From SAR202 cluster bacterium bin16 (GTDB lineage: Bacteria; Chloroflexota; Dehalococcoidia; Lucifugimonadales; Australimonadaceae), in contig MPMJ01000016.1 of the NCBI GenBank assembly GCA_002238425.1, positions 1 through 63,008 of the forward strand: a stretch of 63,008 nt of DNA, read 5' to 3'. Below are positions 8,217 through 16,820 of this stretch, in pieces. The position numbers and the translations under genes were made by a program. A model generated the notes under the pieces. The model was not told the origin of the DNA and did no database searches. It saw only the letters and a list, made by a program, of their open reading frames with translations. Each line of letters starts with the position of its first letter. The stretch's first letter is position 1.

Positions 8217-8295
8217 TTCTGGTAGTGCCGTGGTAGCGCCGTGGTCGCATTCCGGTAGCGCCGTGATAGCGCTGTGGTCGCATTCCGGTAGCGCC
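8217..8295 (+). repeat. Tandem repeat, 33-base period, 2.4 copies
   Basis: Units at 8217-8249 and 8250-8282 differ at only a few positions, and a partial third unit covers 8283-8295. Each unit contains two GTAGCGCC-like blocks and ends GTGGTCGCA. No open frame crosses it convincingly. Confidence 0.7.
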
Positions 8296-8327
8296 TCGAT
8301 CACTTGCCCTGTCGTCCTGTGAAGATA

Positions 8328-8415
8328 GGCGTTCCGTCGTTCCTGCGGAGGCAGGAACCCCGCCCCTGTCCCGTCATTCCCGCGCTTCAGCGCGCCACCA
8401 GCGGGAATCCAGGGT
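8328..8415. repeat. REP-like palindromic repeat (CGTCATTCCCGCG type)
   Basis: Two nested palindromes are visible: TTCCTGCGGAGGCAGGAA, and TCATTCCCGCG...CGCGGGAAT-type arms separated by CTTCAGCGCGCCACCAG. This pattern is a common dispersed extragenic palindrome in many bacterial genomes. Confidence 0.6.
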
Positions 8416-8826
8416 GCGCGGGCAGCGCACGCTCGCCCCGTTCGCATGCCCTCGTCTGCCGACCAACGGCCTCCTGTTTCATTCCCTTACGCGGCCTGGC
8501 AAGCCCCCCGGGCCATTCCTGCAAAGGCAACACCCTTGCCGACATTATGACATCTGCCGGTTGCGCAGGCGACCCCTCCTCCTTAAGCTGGTTCTGGCAG
8601 GAAGGACTTGTGCGAGGCGGCCCCGGCGGTGGCAAAGGGCTGTCTGGTCCCTTCCCTCCAAGGCCTCCTGATGGGGAGGTGAAACGGAGGTGCAGGAGAG
8701 AAATGCTATCAAATGCTATCAAAACGGCGGCTTTGAATTTGCGAAGCCTCACCCTGGGCGACTGGGACCTCCCGTGACCCGGCGCGGTTACCCCGCGCGC
8801 GGCTGAGTTCCTGTACGCACCCGGCC
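8416..8826. other. Non-coding gap before yceD
   Basis: About 400 bases with no gene I can support: the open frames here have no recognisable protein character, no ribosome-binding site and unusual composition. The only local structure is a short direct repeat ATGCTATCAA ATGCTATCAA near 8702-8722. Confidence 0.4.
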
Positions 8827-8835
8827 TGCTATACT
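8827..8835 (+). promoter_or_regulatory. Extended -10 promoter of the yceD-rpmF-fabD run
   Basis: TGC followed directly by TATACT (8830-8835) gives an extended -10 element. The predicted start near 8842 excludes the upstream ATG at 8837 and favours the ATG at 8861. No -35 match is evident. Confidence 0.55.
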
Positions 8836-8860
8836 TATGCGGTTGCGTACGGATTTGGCG

Positions 8861-9391
8861 ATGAGCCTGCAGCTACAAGTGAACGTCGCCCAGCTCCTCA
8901 AGGACGTCGTCGGGACTACCCGGACGTTTGAGGTCGACGGCTTGGCGCTCGAATCAGACGACGGCGTTGCCGCCTACGTCAGGGGAGCGTTCCGGCTCAC
9001 TCGCACGGATCGCGGGGTCTGGGCTTCCGGTCCCGTCGCCTTGTCCGTGGACTACGTCTGCAGCCGCTGCCTGACGCCTTTCGCGTCATGGATAGAGGCG
9101 AACGTGGACGATGTCTTCCTGCCGAGTATCGACATCACCACAGGAGCGAAGCTCCGCTACGGCGAGGACGACACCGGAGCGGACGTGAACAGCATAGATG
9201 AGCAGCACGTGCTCGACCTGAGCGACGCGCTGCGCCAGTACAGGCTGGCGGGCATCTCCATGGCGCCCGTCTGCCGGGAGGACTGCAAGGGAATCTGCCC
9301 CGAGTGCGGCAACGACCGGAACGCGAGTGCCTGCTCGTGCGAGCACTATCAGGACCAGCGTTGGACCGTGCTGCGGAAGTTGTTGGAGTGA
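8861..9391 (+). CDS. YceD/DUF177 family protein
   Basis: A 176-residue DUF177 protein, the family almost always encoded immediately before rpmF and thought to take part in 23S rRNA/large-subunit metabolism. It shows the family's Cys clusters: CSRCL after the central beta region, and CREDCKGICPECG with later CSC, consistent with zinc binding. The segment LDLSDALRQYRLAGISMAPVC is the usual YceD core. I chose the ATG at 8861 because the -10 element ends at 8835; the alternative ATG at 8837 would add eight residues. The L32 gene starts 7 bases after the stop. Confidence 0.85.
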   Translation: MSLQLQVNVAQLLKDVVGTTRTFEVDGLALESDDGVAAYVRGAFRLTRTDRGVWASGPVALSVDYVCSRCLTPFASWIEANVDDVFLPSIDITTGAKLRYGEDDTGADVNSIDEQHVLDLSDALRQYRLAGISMAPVCREDCKGICPECGNDRNASACSCEHYQDQRWTVLRKLLE

Positions 9392-9398
9392 AAGAACC

Positions 9399-9590
9399 AT
9401 GCCCCCACTGCCAAAGAGGAAGCGTTCCAAGTCCCGTGTAGGCACGAACCGCGCCCACCAGCACAGGACGCTCGTCAGTCTGGTCGAGTGCCCGCGTTGC
9501 CGCGAGTCGATGAAGCCGCACCACGTCTGCCCTTCCTGCGGCTACTACCGCGGGCGCGACGTGCTCCGCGTAGAGAGCGAGCTCGAGTAG
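9399..9590 (+). CDS. rpmF: 50S ribosomal protein L32
   Basis: A 63-residue basic protein starting MPPLPKRKRSKSRVGTNRAH, the standard L32 N-terminus, with a zinc-ribbon pair CPRC (31-34) and CPSC (44-47), so this is the zinc-binding form of L32. It follows yceD as in most bacteria. The start follows a GAAAGAACC stretch; the longer in-frame extension upstream overlaps yceD and was rejected. Confidence 0.95.
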   Translation: MPPLPKRKRSKSRVGTNRAHQHRTLVSLVECPRCRESMKPHHVCPSCGYYRGRDVLRVESELE

Positions 9591-9606
9591 CCCTCGCCTG
9601 CGCTCG

Positions 9607-10524
9607 ATGAGCACCGCCTTCATCTTCCCCGGTCAGGGAGCCCAGGCTGTGGGCATGGGCTCTGACGCTTGGCACGACTCGCCCGCCGCCCGCGCCGTCT
9701 TCGACGAAGCCGATTCGGTCTTGGGTGTGCCGCTCTCACGCCTCATCCTGGAAGGCCCCGCGGACGAACTGGTCCGCTCCCATAACGCTCAGCCCGCCAT
9801 CCTCTGCGTGAGCGTCGCCATGCTGCGTGCTGCGGAAGAACGCCTCGGCGCCGCGATGCCGAGCCCCGCCTTCACCGCTGGGCACAGCGTCGGCGAATAC
9901 GCCGCTCTCGTGGCTGCAGGTTCGCTCTCCCTATCGGAGGGATTACGCCTTGTAAGAACACGCGGCCAACTGATGCAGGCGGCCTGCGAAGCCACTCCGA
10001 GCGGCATGGCCGCGCTGATCGGCCTCACGCTGGAACCGGCCCGCCAGGCCTGCGAAGGGACCGGCGCGCAGGTGGCCAACGTGAACTCCGCGGAGCAGAT
10101 CGTGCTCGGCGGCCCGAACGATGCTCTCGAACGAGCGATCGAGAACGCGAAGAACGCAGGCGCACGCCGCGCCATCCCTCTGGAGGTAGCCGGAGCCTTC
10201 CACACAGAGGTCATGCGCCCGGCACAGGAGGCGATGGCAGACGTCCTTGCGGAAGCGGCGCTGAACACGGCTACCGTGCCCGTCGTGGCAAACACGACCG
10301 CGCAGCCGGTCGGATCGGCAGACGAGGTCCGTGCCGAACTCGCCTCACAACTCTGCGGCTGCGTCTACTGGCAGCAGTCCGTGGAACTGATGGCTGCACG
10401 TGGGGTCGACAGGTTCATCGAGTTCGGCCCCGGCAAAGTGCTCACCGGACTCGCCAAACGTATCGCGCCGGACGCGACTGCGCTCGCGATAGCAGACCTA
10501 GACGCTATCTCCACGCTGGCGTAA
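9607..10524 (+). CDS. fabD: Malonyl-CoA:ACP transacylase
   Basis: A 305-residue acyltransferase that loads malonyl groups onto acyl carrier protein for fatty acid synthesis. The N-terminal FIFPGQGAQAVGMG is the oxyanion-hole region. The nucleophile is Ser94 in GHSVGEYAAL, the malonate-binding Arg lies in VRTRGQLMQ, and the catalytic His is 199 in AGAFHTEVM. It starts 16 bases after rpmF and is followed by nusB and acpP; its substrate carrier AcpP is thus encoded two genes later. plsX, fabH and fabG, often in this cluster, are absent here. Confidence 0.95.
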   Translation: MSTAFIFPGQGAQAVGMGSDAWHDSPAARAVFDEADSVLGVPLSRLILEGPADELVRSHNAQPAILCVSVAMLRAAEERLGAAMPSPAFTAGHSVGEYAALVAAGSLSLSEGLRLVRTRGQLMQAACEATPSGMAALIGLTLEPARQACEGTGAQVANVNSAEQIVLGGPNDALERAIENAKNAGARRAIPLEVAGAFHTEVMRPAQEAMADVLAEAALNTATVPVVANTTAQPVGSADEVRAELASQLCGCVYWQQSVELMAARGVDRFIEFGPGKVLTGLAKRIAPDATALAIADLDAISTLA

Positions 10525-10579
10525 GATTACGTGGAATCCCGCCTCGACCAGCACTCGGGGCGTCTCCTTAACAAGCCCG

Positions 10580-11044
10580 ATGATCGAGTCTCCCGGCGGT
10601 ACGAGAAAGGCCAGTCGAGGCCGCAGGAACAGGCCGGAGCGCCAGGGGCGCGTGCTCGCACTCCAGGTGCTCTACGAGCACGACCTCACGGGGCACGAGT
10701 GGCGCTCGGCGCTGGAAACGCGGGCGGACGAGTTGCACGCCTCACCCGACGCTGTCGCCTTCGCCGAAGGCTGTGTTGAAGGCGTGGTCAACGAGCAGAG
10801 TCAGTTGGACGCCCTCATCCGGCAGCACGAACCCCTCTGGCCCATTGAACAACTCGCCGCCGTCGACCGGGCTGTTCTCCGGCTGGGGCTCTTCGAACTG
10901 GCGGACGGTTCACCGACACCGCCGCTGGTGGCCATCAACGAAGCCGTGGAGCTGGCCAAGACCTTCGGGAGCGAAGGCTCCGCCAGATTCGTGAACGGCG
11001 TGCTTGGGGCATCGTTCAACGATCGGGAACAACAGAACACATAG
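10580..11044 (+). CDS. nusB: Transcription antitermination factor NusB
   Basis: A 154-residue all-helical protein that binds rRNA boxA with NusE (S10) during rRNA antitermination. Signature parts are RVLALQVLYEHDL near residue 25, the central LIRQHEPLWPIEQLAAVDRAVLRLGLFEL, and AINEAVELAKTFGSEGSARFVNGVLG at the C-terminus, which is the most conserved NusB block. The basic N-terminal tail (about 22 residues) is longer than usual. It lies in the lipid/ribosome gene run, 16 bases before acpP. Confidence 0.92.
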   Translation: MIESPGGTRKASRGRRNRPERQGRVLALQVLYEHDLTGHEWRSALETRADELHASPDAVAFAEGCVEGVVNEQSQLDALIRQHEPLWPIEQLAAVDRAVLRLGLFELADGSPTPPLVAINEAVELAKTFGSEGSARFVNGVLGASFNDREQQNT

Positions 11045-11060
11045 CTGCTGAGGAAGACAA

Positions 11061-11318
11061 ATGGCGACCGTTTACGACCGTGTGAAGAACGTAGTAGTGG
11101 ACAGGCTCGGGGTGGAGGAGAGCGCCATCGCGATGGAGGCATCCTTCGTCGACGACCTCAACGCCGACTCTCTCGACCTCGTGGAACTCATCATGGCATT
11201 CGAGGAAGAATTCTCCGACGGGGACACCACCCTCAAGATATCCGACGAAGACGCGGAACAGATCCGTACCATCCAGAACGCCGTCGACTTCATCAAGAGC
11301 AAGGGCGTTTCCGACTGA
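11061..11318 (+). CDS. acpP: Acyl carrier protein
   Basis: An 85-residue acidic four-helix protein that carries growing acyl chains. The phosphopantetheine attachment site is Ser37 in [18 protein letters not shown]. Helix pattern and length are standard. It follows nusB by 16 bases and comes two genes after fabD; a GAGGAAGAC ribosome-binding site precedes the ATG. Confidence 0.95.
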   Translation: MATVYDRVKNVVVDRLGVEESAIAMEASFVDDLNADSLDLVELIMAFEEEFSDGDTTLKISDEDAEQIRTIQNAVDFIKSKGVSD

Positions 11319-11328
11319 CAGGGCGCCA

Positions 11329-11949
11329 GTGGCTGACCTCCAAGCACTCCACCAGCAGATACACACCTGCCAGGAATGTGCTCTCCATCGCGCACGGACG
11401 AACGCTGTGCCCGGAGAGGGTGCCCCTAACGCCTCCCTCATGTTCATCGGCGAGGGACCCGGCTTCAATGAAGACCGCCAGGGCAGGCCCTTCATCGGCG
11501 CCGCAGGTCAATTCCTCGACGAACTGCTGCTCTCCATCGGGCTGAAGCGTGAGGACGTGTTCATCACCAACATGGTGAAATGCCGGCCTCCCAACAACCG
11601 CGACCCCTTCCCCGGCGAGATCAGCGCCTGCTCCCGCTACCTGGACGCGCAGATAGAGTCGATCAAGCCCGCCGTGATCGTTCCGCTGGGACGCCACGCC
11701 CTTGCCCGGTGGTTCCCCAGAGACTCCATCAGCAAGGTGCGCGCAAGGCCGCGCGTGTTCGATGGCATCACGCTCTTCCCCCTCTACCATCCGGCCGCGG
11801 CGCTGCACAACGGTGCCCTTCGTGCCACCATCGAAGCCGACTTCGCGAAACTCGGCGCACTCCTCAGAGAGCGTGAGGCCCACGGGGTGCCAGTGGAGGA
11901 TGACGCGCAAGACGAGACCGGCGGCTCCCAGCAGTTGAGCATGTTCTAA
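11329..11949 (+). CDS. Type 4 uracil-DNA glycosylase (Fe-S)
   Basis: A 206-residue family 4 UDG that removes uracil from DNA. Four cysteines expected to hold a 4Fe-4S cluster are in place: C14 and C17 (CQEC), C85 (VKCRPP) and C101 (SACSRYL). The active-site motif GEGPGFNEDRQGRPFIGAAGQ and the C-terminal LYHPAAALHN motif complete the fingerprint. Starts with GTG 10 bases after the acpP stop. The C-terminal tail ends QQLSMF, which resembles a sliding-clamp-binding Q-L-x-[ML]-F pentapeptide; this is plausible for a repair enzyme but unproven. Confidence 0.92.
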   Translation: MADLQALHQQIHTCQECALHRARTNAVPGEGAPNASLMFIGEGPGFNEDRQGRPFIGAAGQFLDELLLSIGLKREDVFITNMVKCRPPNNRDPFPGEISACSRYLDAQIESIKPAVIVPLGRHALARWFPRDSISKVRARPRVFDGITLFPLYHPAAALHNGALRATIEADFAKLGALLREREAHGVPVEDDAQDETGGSQQLSMF

Positions 11950-11952
11950 CCG

Positions 11953-13608
11953 ATGCCTCACCCCATCCGCATCGTTCCCCTCGGCGGCCTGGGCGAAGTA
12001 GGCAAGAACATGCTGTGCGTCGAGTACGGCAACGACATTGTCGTCATCGACGCGGGTCTCATGTTTCCCAAGCAGGAGATGCTGGGGATAGACCTCGTGC
12101 TGCCAGACATCTCCTACCTGACGGCAAACGCCAAACGCGTGCGGGCGATCCTGATCACCCACGGACACGAGGACCACACCGGCGCGCTCCCCTACGTCCT
12201 GCGCGAACTGAACGTCCCCATCTATGCTCCTCCTCTCGCCCACGATCTGATCGAGGTGAAGCTCCGCCAACACCGGATCGGCGACTACGAGCTGCACGAG
12301 GTCGATGCTGGCAGCACGCTCGACTTCGGAACGATTCACGCGGAGTACTTCCGCGTCTGCCACAGTATCCCCGACGCTTGCGGCATCGCCCTGCGCACTC
12401 CGGCTGGTCTCGTCGTCCACACCGGCGACTTCAAGATAGACCACACTCCGGCGGATGGACGCCCCACCGACCTGCAACGCCTCGCCGAACTCGGCAGCGA
12501 AGGCGTCCTCCTGCTCCTGTCTGACTCGACATACGCCGAAGTGCCCGGCTATACGCCATCCGAGAGTGTCGTGGCGTCCGCGCTCGACCACGTTATCGCC
12601 GACGCTCCGGGCCGAGTGCTCATCGCCACGTTCGCATCCCTGATCGCACGGGTGCAGCAGGTGCTGGACGCTGCGGTCAAACACGGGAGGAAGGTCGCTC
12701 CTGCTGGGCGCTCCATGGTGGACAACGTCAACATGGCGGTGGCGAATGGATACATCAAGGCACCTCCCGGTGTGCTGCTCGACCTCCAGACGCTGAGTGC
12801 TCTCCCTCACGAGCAGCAGGTCATCGTCCTCACAGGCGCACAGGGCGAGCCGCTCTCAGTTCTCTCCCGGGTCGCCAACAACGCCAACCGCGACATCGAG
12901 GTCCACGAGAACGACACGGTCGTCATCTCCGCAACCGCGATACCGGGCAATGAGACCGTGATTGCCACCGTTGTGGACAACCTCACGCGACGCGGCGCCA
13001 GGGTGCTCACACGCCGAACGTCCCCCGGCGTCCATGTCCCCGGCCACGGCAGCCAGGAAGAGCTCAAGCTGATGCTCCGCCTCATCAAGCCACGCTACTT
13101 CGTACCCGTGCACGGTGAGTACCGGATGCTTGCCGCGCACGCAGACCTCGCCATACAGACCGATATCGCTCCCGAGAACGTCTTCATCCTCGAAGACGGC
13201 GACGTGCTGGAACTGGACGATGGTGCCGCTGAACTCGTCGAACCCATCCAGGCCGGCCATGTGTATGTCGACGGGCTGCGTACGTGGGATGTCGGAGAGG
13301 CCGTGCTGCGTGACCGGCGGATGCTCTCACGTGACGGGTTCGTGGTGGTGGTCGTTCCCGTAGACCACACGACGGGGAGGGTCTACGGCGAGCCGGAGAT
13401 CGTATCCAGCGGTTTCACCGCGCCCCAAGAGGCGGAGGAACTGATGGAACGCGCCGCCGCGGTGGTCGTCGAGGCGCTCCGCGCGCCGAATCTTGACCCG
13501 CTGAACGAGGAGCACGTCAACGACCGCGTGCGCGAAGCGCTGAGCCGCTTCCTGTACAGGGAGACGCGCAGCCGCCCCATGATCATCACTGTGCCGCTGG
13601 AAGTTTGA
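11953..13608 (+). CDS. rnj: Ribonuclease J
   Basis: A 551-residue metallo-beta-lactamase/beta-CASP nuclease with 5'-3' exonuclease and endonuclease activity in mRNA decay and rRNA maturation. The N-terminus MPHPIRIVPLGGLGEVGKNM is typical of RNase J. The zinc motif is HGHEDH (residues 70-75), with later HSIPDACG and HTGDFKID. The beta-CASP region includes LIATFASLIARVQQV, and the RNase J C-terminal domain follows (VYVDGLRTWDVGEAVLRDRRML). It starts 3 bases after the glycosylase stop, so the two are probably translationally coupled. Confidence 0.95.
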   Translation: MPHPIRIVPLGGLGEVGKNMLCVEYGNDIVVIDAGLMFPKQEMLGIDLVLPDISYLTANAKRVRAILITHGHEDHTGALPYVLRELNVPIYAPPLAHDLIEVKLRQHRIGDYELHEVDAGSTLDFGTIHAEYFRVCHSIPDACGIALRTPAGLVVHTGDFKIDHTPADGRPTDLQRLAELGSEGVLLLLSDSTYAEVPGYTPSESVVASALDHVIADAPGRVLIATFASLIARVQQVLDAAVKHGRKVAPAGRSMVDNVNMAVANGYIKAPPGVLLDLQTLSALPHEQQVIVLTGAQGEPLSVLSRVANNANRDIEVHENDTVVISATAIPGNETVIATVVDNLTRRGARVLTRRTSPGVHVPGHGSQEELKLMLRLIKPRYFVPVHGEYRMLAAHADLAIQTDIAPENVFILEDGDVLELDDGAAELVEPIQAGHVYVDGLRTWDVGEAVLRDRRMLSRDGFVVVVVPVDHTTGRVYGEPEIVSSGFTAPQEAEELMERAAAVVVEALRAPNLDPLNEEHVNDRVREALSRFLYRETRSRPMIITVPLEV

Positions 13609-13622
13609 GTCTTCTCTGACCC

Positions 13623-13646
13623 GCCCTCCGCCTTTGCCTGGAGGGC
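13623..13646 (+). terminator. Hairpin downstream of rnj
   Basis: GCCCTCC and GGAGGGC pair over 7 bp with a 10-base loop, 15 bases after the rnj stop. There is no U-run, so this may be a weak terminator or only a 3'-end stabiliser. Confidence 0.4.
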
Positions 13647-13731
13647 ACAGCGCCGGAATTCCAGCCATCTCTTCATAATCTACAAGCCAACCTGGCTCAC
13701 AACTGCGACACACCTGATTAAAGTCGGGCGG

Positions 13732-16347
13732 GTGAGAAACCGCATCACTTCTCTGCTGTTCAACCAGGTCGGCGTCCTTCTTGGCCTCGTCGTCGTAGCC
13801 TTCGTGGCGTACGTGATCATCGGACAGCCTGCCTGGGCCATAGACCCGCTTCGCGAAGCAGTGAGCGACACGCTCGCTGGCATGGGTGTAGCGCTCGTCC
13901 TGCTGCTGGCCTGGGCCGGTTGGTTGGGATGGCTGCTGTCCCGCGGGTTCAGGCACCTTATCCGGCAGTGGCGCTATGTGTTCGGCCTGGGCTTCCTCGT
14001 AGCCGGAGCATTCGCCCTGCTCTCCTATTTCCACACATCCTTCCCTGTCATCGGTGTCGCGCCGCTCGGAGGCGACTTGGGTGGACAGTTCCGCGGCCCC
14101 TACGGAGCCTTAGGCATTTTCCGTACCGCTGTCCTCATCACACTCGGGGCATGGCTCGTAGCGCCGGTACTGTTCAACCATGCAGCAGTGTGGACGGGAC
14201 GCGGCGTTCTTGCCACGAGCAGGGGCATCGGTAGCGGCGTGAGCCGCGTGCGTCACCGTGACAATGGCTCGGTCATGCAGGAGGTCGACGACTACCTGAC
14301 CTCCAACGCCGCTGCAGCGCGAACAGCGCAGATGGACACGTTGCGCGCAGCAGATGTGTACCAGCGAAGCACTGCTGCCCAGAGTGTCGTCACCCGGAGC
14401 GATACTGCTCCACGTGGTCTCGCATACCTCGAACCGACCTCCCCCAAACCGGTGACTCCCCGTCCGGCAGAGCCGCTGCCCAGATCGGAACGGAAGGCCG
14501 ACCTCTGGCCAGGCATGAAGACCGCCGAACCTGCCGCACCGGAACCCCAGCCCGCCGCTACGGCAACGGCAACGATGGCGCCTCCTGCTATCGAGAACGA
14601 AACGGGCGCTGAGGCCGCCGCTGCCGAACCACTCTACGAGACCGAAGCGCCCCCTGTAACCGACGAGACCCCCGCCGTGGACAACCTCCCGGTCAACGGT
14701 ACGCTCCAGGCAGACGTCGAGGAAACGTTGGCCCTCGCAGTTCCGATAGAAGCGCCCTGGGGCGAGATCGCTGTCCAAGCGAAGCCATCCGCCCCTGAGC
14801 CCGAGACGCCTCGAGCTGTCCCTGCCGTCACGCCTAGCCCTCTCCCACCCCTCGAACTCCTTGCCGCCCCGGTGGCTGCCGGGAGCATCACCGAAGAGCA
14901 TCTCGTCACCGCCGCGCTCATCGAGGAGACGCTGGCCCAGCACGGCGTCGAGGTGAGCGTATCGGAGATACGGCCCGGCCCGAGCGTAACGATGTTCGGC
15001 ATCGTGCCCGGGTGGAACCGCAAGGCGATGTCGGCACGGGCGAGGGCCCTCGCGGCTCAGGAAGACAACCAGGTGCAGATGGAGGTGCGGAACCGCGTCA
15101 AGGTCGACAGCATCCTTGCAAGGGAGAAAGACCTCGCGCTCGCGCTCGCCGCGCCCACCCTCCGCATCCAGGCCCCCGTTCCCGGCGAATCGCTCGTCGG
15201 CGTGGAGATGCCCAACAAGTCCTCCTCCATGGTGACCATCCGTACCGTGATGGAATCCCCTGAATATGAACGGATGCTCGCCGCCGGAGGTCTGCCCGTG
15301 GCGCTTGGCCTGGCCTCCGCCGGCGAGCCCGTTGCCCTCGATCTGCTCAAGATGCCGCACCTGCTCATCGCAGGCGCAACGGGCAGCGGAAAGAGCGTCT
15401 GCATCAACACCATCATCTCGTCCATCATCTGCCACCAGGACCCAACCAAGGTCCGGATGGTGCTGGTAGACCCGAAGCGAGTGGAACTCACGCCATACAA
15501 CGGCATCCCGCACCTCGTAACGCCGGTCGTCGTCGACCCGGACAAGGTCGTCCGCCTGCTCAAGGGCGCGATCCAGGAGATGATGCGCCGCTACAAGCTC
15601 CTCGAAGAAGCCGGGGCGCGAAACATCGTCTCCTACAACAGCAACCCGCGCGCCACCGAGGAGATGCCGTACTTCGTCATCTGCATCGACGAACTCGCAG
15701 ACCTGATGATGACCGCCTCTTTCGACGTCGAGCAATCGCTCTGCCGCCTTGCCCAGTTGGGCCGGGCCACGGGCATCCACCTCATCGTCGCCACGCAGCG
15801 CCCCTCCGTGGACGTGCTTACGGGGCTCATCAAGGCCAACTTCCCCAGCCGCATCGCATTCGCGGTCGCCTCGCAGGTCGACTCCCGCACCATCCTCGAC
15901 TCCGCAGGCGCGGAGCGCCTGCTGGGACGCGGCGACATGCTCTTCATCTCTTCTGACTCCCCGAAGCCGAAGCGCGTGCAGGGTGTCTTCATCTCCGAGG
16001 ACGAGAGCGCAGCCCTCAGCGAGCATTGGAGGCAGCTGCCTCCCGACGCCAACCTGCCGCAGGTCCCCCTGGAGGAGATGGCGCGGGAAGCCGACACTGC
16101 AGCAGCCGAGAGCGCAGCCGACGGTGGCGACTTCGACGAAGCCGACTCCCTCTACGAACGCGCGCTCCAGGTCGCAGCGGCCAACCGCCAGCTCTCCACG
16201 TCGCTGCTCCAGCGCAGGCTGCGCATCGGCTACCCTCGCGCCGCCCGGCTGATGGACCAGCTGGAAGATGAAGGCATCGTCGCCGCCTCCGGCGAGCCGG
16301 GCAAGCCCCGCGAAGTCATCTACCTTCCCGACGAAGAAGTCGCCTGA
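13732..16347 (+). CDS. ftsK: DNA translocase FtsK/SpoIIIE
   Basis: An 871-residue septal DNA pump that clears and dimer-resolves the chromosome terminus at division. The N-terminus has four membrane spans within the first 150 residues (GVLLGLVVVAFVAYVIIG; GVALVLLLAWAGWLGWLL; FGLGFLVAGAFALLSYF; LGIFRTAVLITLGAWLVAPV). A Pro/Ala/Glu-rich linker (about 200-390) follows, then the alpha and beta motor domains with Walker A GATGSGKS (548-555) and Walker B ICIDELADLM, and QLGRATGIHLIVATQRPSVD. The C-terminal gamma winged helix (RLRIGYPRAARLMDQLEDEGIV) reads KOPS sequences. GTG start. Confidence 0.95.
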   Translation: MRNRITSLLFNQVGVLLGLVVVAFVAYVIIGQPAWAIDPLREAVSDTLAGMGVALVLLLAWAGWLGWLLSRGFRHLIRQWRYVFGLGFLVAGAFALLSYFHTSFPVIGVAPLGGDLGGQFRGPYGALGIFRTAVLITLGAWLVAPVLFNHAAVWTGRGVLATSRGIGSGVSRVRHRDNGSVMQEVDDYLTSNAAAARTAQMDTLRAADVYQRSTAAQSVVTRSDTAPRGLAYLEPTSPKPVTPRPAEPLPRSERKADLWPGMKTAEPAAPEPQPAATATATMAPPAIENETGAEAAAAEPLYETEAPPVTDETPAVDNLPVNGTLQADVEETLALAVPIEAPWGEIAVQAKPSAPEPETPRAVPAVTPSPLPPLELLAAPVAAGSITEEHLVTAALIEETLAQHGVEVSVSEIRPGPSVTMFGIVPGWNRKAMSARARALAAQEDNQVQMEVRNRVKVDSILAREKDLALALAAPTLRIQAPVPGESLVGVEMPNKSSSMVTIRTVMESPEYERMLAAGGLPVALGLASAGEPVALDLLKMPHLLIAGATGSGKSVCINTIISSIICHQDPTKVRMVLVDPKRVELTPYNGIPHLVTPVVVDPDKVVRLLKGAIQEMMRRYKLLEEAGARNIVSYNSNPRATEEMPYFVICIDELADLMMTASFDVEQSLCRLAQLGRATGIHLIVATQRPSVDVLTGLIKANFPSRIAFAVASQVDSRTILDSAGAERLLGRGDMLFISSDSPKPKRVQGVFISEDESAALSEHWRQLPPDANLPQVPLEEMAREADTAAAESAADGGDFDEADSLYERALQVAAANRQLSTSLLQRRLRIGYPRAARLMDQLEDEGIVAASGEPGKPREVIYLPDEEVA

Positions 16348-16402
16348 CCCTCCCGTCTCAGCGCACTCCGTGCGGCGCGTCATGAGTCACGCTTGCCGCT
16401 TC

Positions 16403-16411
16403 TGCTAGAAT
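16403..16411 (+). promoter_or_regulatory. Extended -10 promoter for the DUF59 gene
   Basis: TGC followed by TAGAAT (16406-16411), 31 bases before the start codon, with a GGAGGAGAG ribosome-binding site between. Confidence 0.5.
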
Positions 16412-16442
16412 CTCCTCATACAGGTGGGAGGAGAGTGACGCC

Positions 16443-16757
16443 ATGGCCGCTGAAATATCGGTGGAAGAAGTAACCGAAGCGCTGAAGGACGTGTACGACC
16501 CTGAGATTCCGGTGAATGTCGTCGACCTCGGCCTCATCTACGGCATCGAAGTGGATGACGAGAGCAACGTCCACGTCGACATGACCCTTACTGCCGCCGG
16601 ATGCAGCATGGGGCCGTTCATCGCACAGCAGGCCGAATGGGCCATCGCCGACCTCGACGGGGTCAGAGACGTGAACGTCGAGATCTCGTTCGACCCGCCG
16701 TGGTCGCCCGACCGCATCACCGAAGACGGGCGCAAGCTGCTCGGCCTCGACGACTAA
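16443..16757 (+). CDS. MIP18/DUF59 family metal-sulfur cluster assembly factor
   Basis: A 104-residue DUF59 domain protein (SufT/PaaD/MIP18 group), which assists Fe-S cluster maturation. The family signature YDPEIPVNVVDLGLIYGI is followed by MTLTAAGCSMGPFIAQQA, with the conserved Cys54, and VEISFDPPWSPDRITEDGRK. In many bacteria this domain is fused to the N-terminus of Mrp ATPases; here it is a separate gene 63 bases before an Mrp-type ATPase, which supports a shared Fe-S role. Confidence 0.85.
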   Translation: MAAEISVEEVTEALKDVYDPEIPVNVVDLGLIYGIEVDDESNVHVDMTLTAAGCSMGPFIAQQAEWAIADLDGVRDVNVEISFDPPWSPDRITEDGRKLLGLDD

Positions 16758-16820
16758 CCGCGACCGGCCGCGCAACGCTGGGCATACGGGGCCGCGCCCC
16801 GGGAAGGCAGCACGCCCCCT

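Noticed and set aside
8217-8295. Possible small CRISPR array
   Set aside because: Units are contiguous tandem repeats with no unique spacers, and no cas genes are nearby.
8304-8777. Open frames in the gap before yceD
   Set aside because: They run through palindromic repeats, lack ribosome-binding sites and have no protein-like composition.
12015-12524. Long alternative-frame open reading frames throughout the high-GC genes
   Set aside because: They are Arg/Pro/Ser-rich shadows of genes with recognisable motifs in another frame.
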